Below, one piece after another: positions 5,714 through 5,973 of a DNA stretch of 5,973 bases (position 1 is its first letter; every line of letters starts with the position of its first letter). The notes beneath the pieces are model-generated. The model was given only the letters and a program-made list of their open reading frames with translations, had not been told where the DNA came from and searched no databases. This stretch comes from Lachnospiraceae bacterium (GTDB lineage: Bacteria > Bacillota > Clostridia > Lachnospirales > Lachnospiraceae): NCBI GenBank assembly GCA_022790905.1, contig JAAVYC010000051.1, positions 1 to 5,973 of the forward strand. The letters are read 5' to 3'. The position numbers and the translations under genes were made by a program.

Positions 5714-5973
5714 TCAATAAAAAATATGTTCTCTATGATATTGAATAAAATCCTCTTTATTAAAAGACGGCAAGTACCCATATTCGTCTACAATCAACTT
5801 AAGTATTGCGACAGCTCTTGCTTGGGTATTGATGCTTTTTGCAGGATTAAATTCAATATCGGTAAAATAATTGTATGATGAAATCATAGAATACCGTTTG
5901 GGGAATTAAAGGAAAATCTTCGTTTTGGTAACGAAACGCTTTTAAGTTTCCTGATCTATGCAATCTCTCATCA
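5714..5973 (-). pseudogene. Frameshifted C-terminal part of a NADAR-type (DarT1-associated) antitoxin-like protein
   Basis: Two overlapping minus-strand frames carry one family pattern. Frame one enters from the window edge (5972) and reads DERLHRSGNLKAFRYQNEDF then PLIPQTVFYDF, ending in TGA at 5855-5853. Frame two (open from an ATG at 5887 to TGA at 5716-5714, 57 codons) reads YFTDIEFNPAKSINTQARAV and a further 30 residues. Joined, they match the C-terminal part of DarT1-associated NADAR antitoxins as I remember them: 'DxRLxxSGxLxxFxxxxxEFPxxPxTxFYDWLYIxAL ... YxxFTDIEFNPxKSINCQARxxA'. NADAR proteins bind NAD/ADP-ribose, and DarT1-associated members remove ADP-ribose from guanine. The piece usually found between FYDW and FTDIEFN (about 15 residues) is missing, so an out-of-frame deletion near 5870-5880 best explains the split. 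Frame two has no ribosome binding site for its ATG, so it is not an independent small gene. A T6 run (about 5718-5724) precedes its stop, and a further frame there stays open (FFIDEFRFAELENSDLGVK). The 5' part lies outside the window. Confidence 0.6.

Noticed and set aside
5714..5887. 57-codon frame as an independent small gene
   Set aside because: Its ATG lacks a ribosome binding site, and its sequence continues the family pattern begun in the overlapping frame, so it is better read as the second part of a broken gene.
1..5973. tRNA, rRNA, CRISPR array, insertion sequence or long direct repeats
   Set aside because: I saw no cloverleaf, rRNA motif, regularly spaced repeats, transposase fragment or terminal inverted repeats on reading both strands.

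Overview
The window looks like a low-GC Firmicute chromosome, most likely a gut-type Clostridia/Lachnospiraceae. The reasons are AT-rich intergenic sequence, AGGAG-type ribosome binding sites, a MepA-like MATE transporter, a Cache-type chemoreceptor, and a small free-standing FakA-middle-domain-like protein of a kind I associate with that family. No rRNA, tRNA, CRISPR array, IS element or phage gene is visible. Every gene I can support lies on the minus strand, so the window reads right to left. The genus is inference; no marker gene is present.

Right part, 4189-5973, is an accessory patch of small genes and gene wrecks. From the right edge: (1) the C-terminal part of a gene split over two frames that resembles NADAR-type antitoxins associated with DarT1 ADP-ribosyltransferases; (2) a ruined copy of a TIGR04076-family gene with a 5-bp tandem duplication, a second frameshift, an in-frame stop and no C-terminal half; (3) an intact two-helix membrane protein of unknown function with a soluble C-terminal domain; (4) the C-terminal half of a SMI1/KNR4 (SUKH) immunity-like protein that has lost its N-terminus; (5) an intact 83-aa protein resembling the middle domain of FakA, its ribosome binding site overlapping the end of the SUKH fragment; and (6) a 28-codon open tail that may be another remnant.

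Middle part, 2014-4036, is a self-contained transcription unit: a near-consensus sigma-70 promoter, a leader with an inverted repeat, a 591-aa methyl-accepting chemotaxis protein starting at an ATG behind AGGAG (not at the GTG 7 codons upstream), and a long-stem intrinsic terminator. It is more GC-rich than its flanks.

Left part, 1-1901, carries a full-length 12-helix MATE efflux transporter, then a 96-aa DUF1905 protein with its own extended -10 promoter, then an intrinsic terminator at 31-61.

The genes do not form one pathway. The chemoreceptor and the MATE pump are ordinary stand-alone genes. The unusual part is the right-hand cluster of antitoxin- or immunity-like and orphan small genes, several demonstrably decayed. 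I see no complete new defence or toxin system; the best lead is the NADAR-like remnant, whose toxin partner, if any, would lie beyond the right edge.
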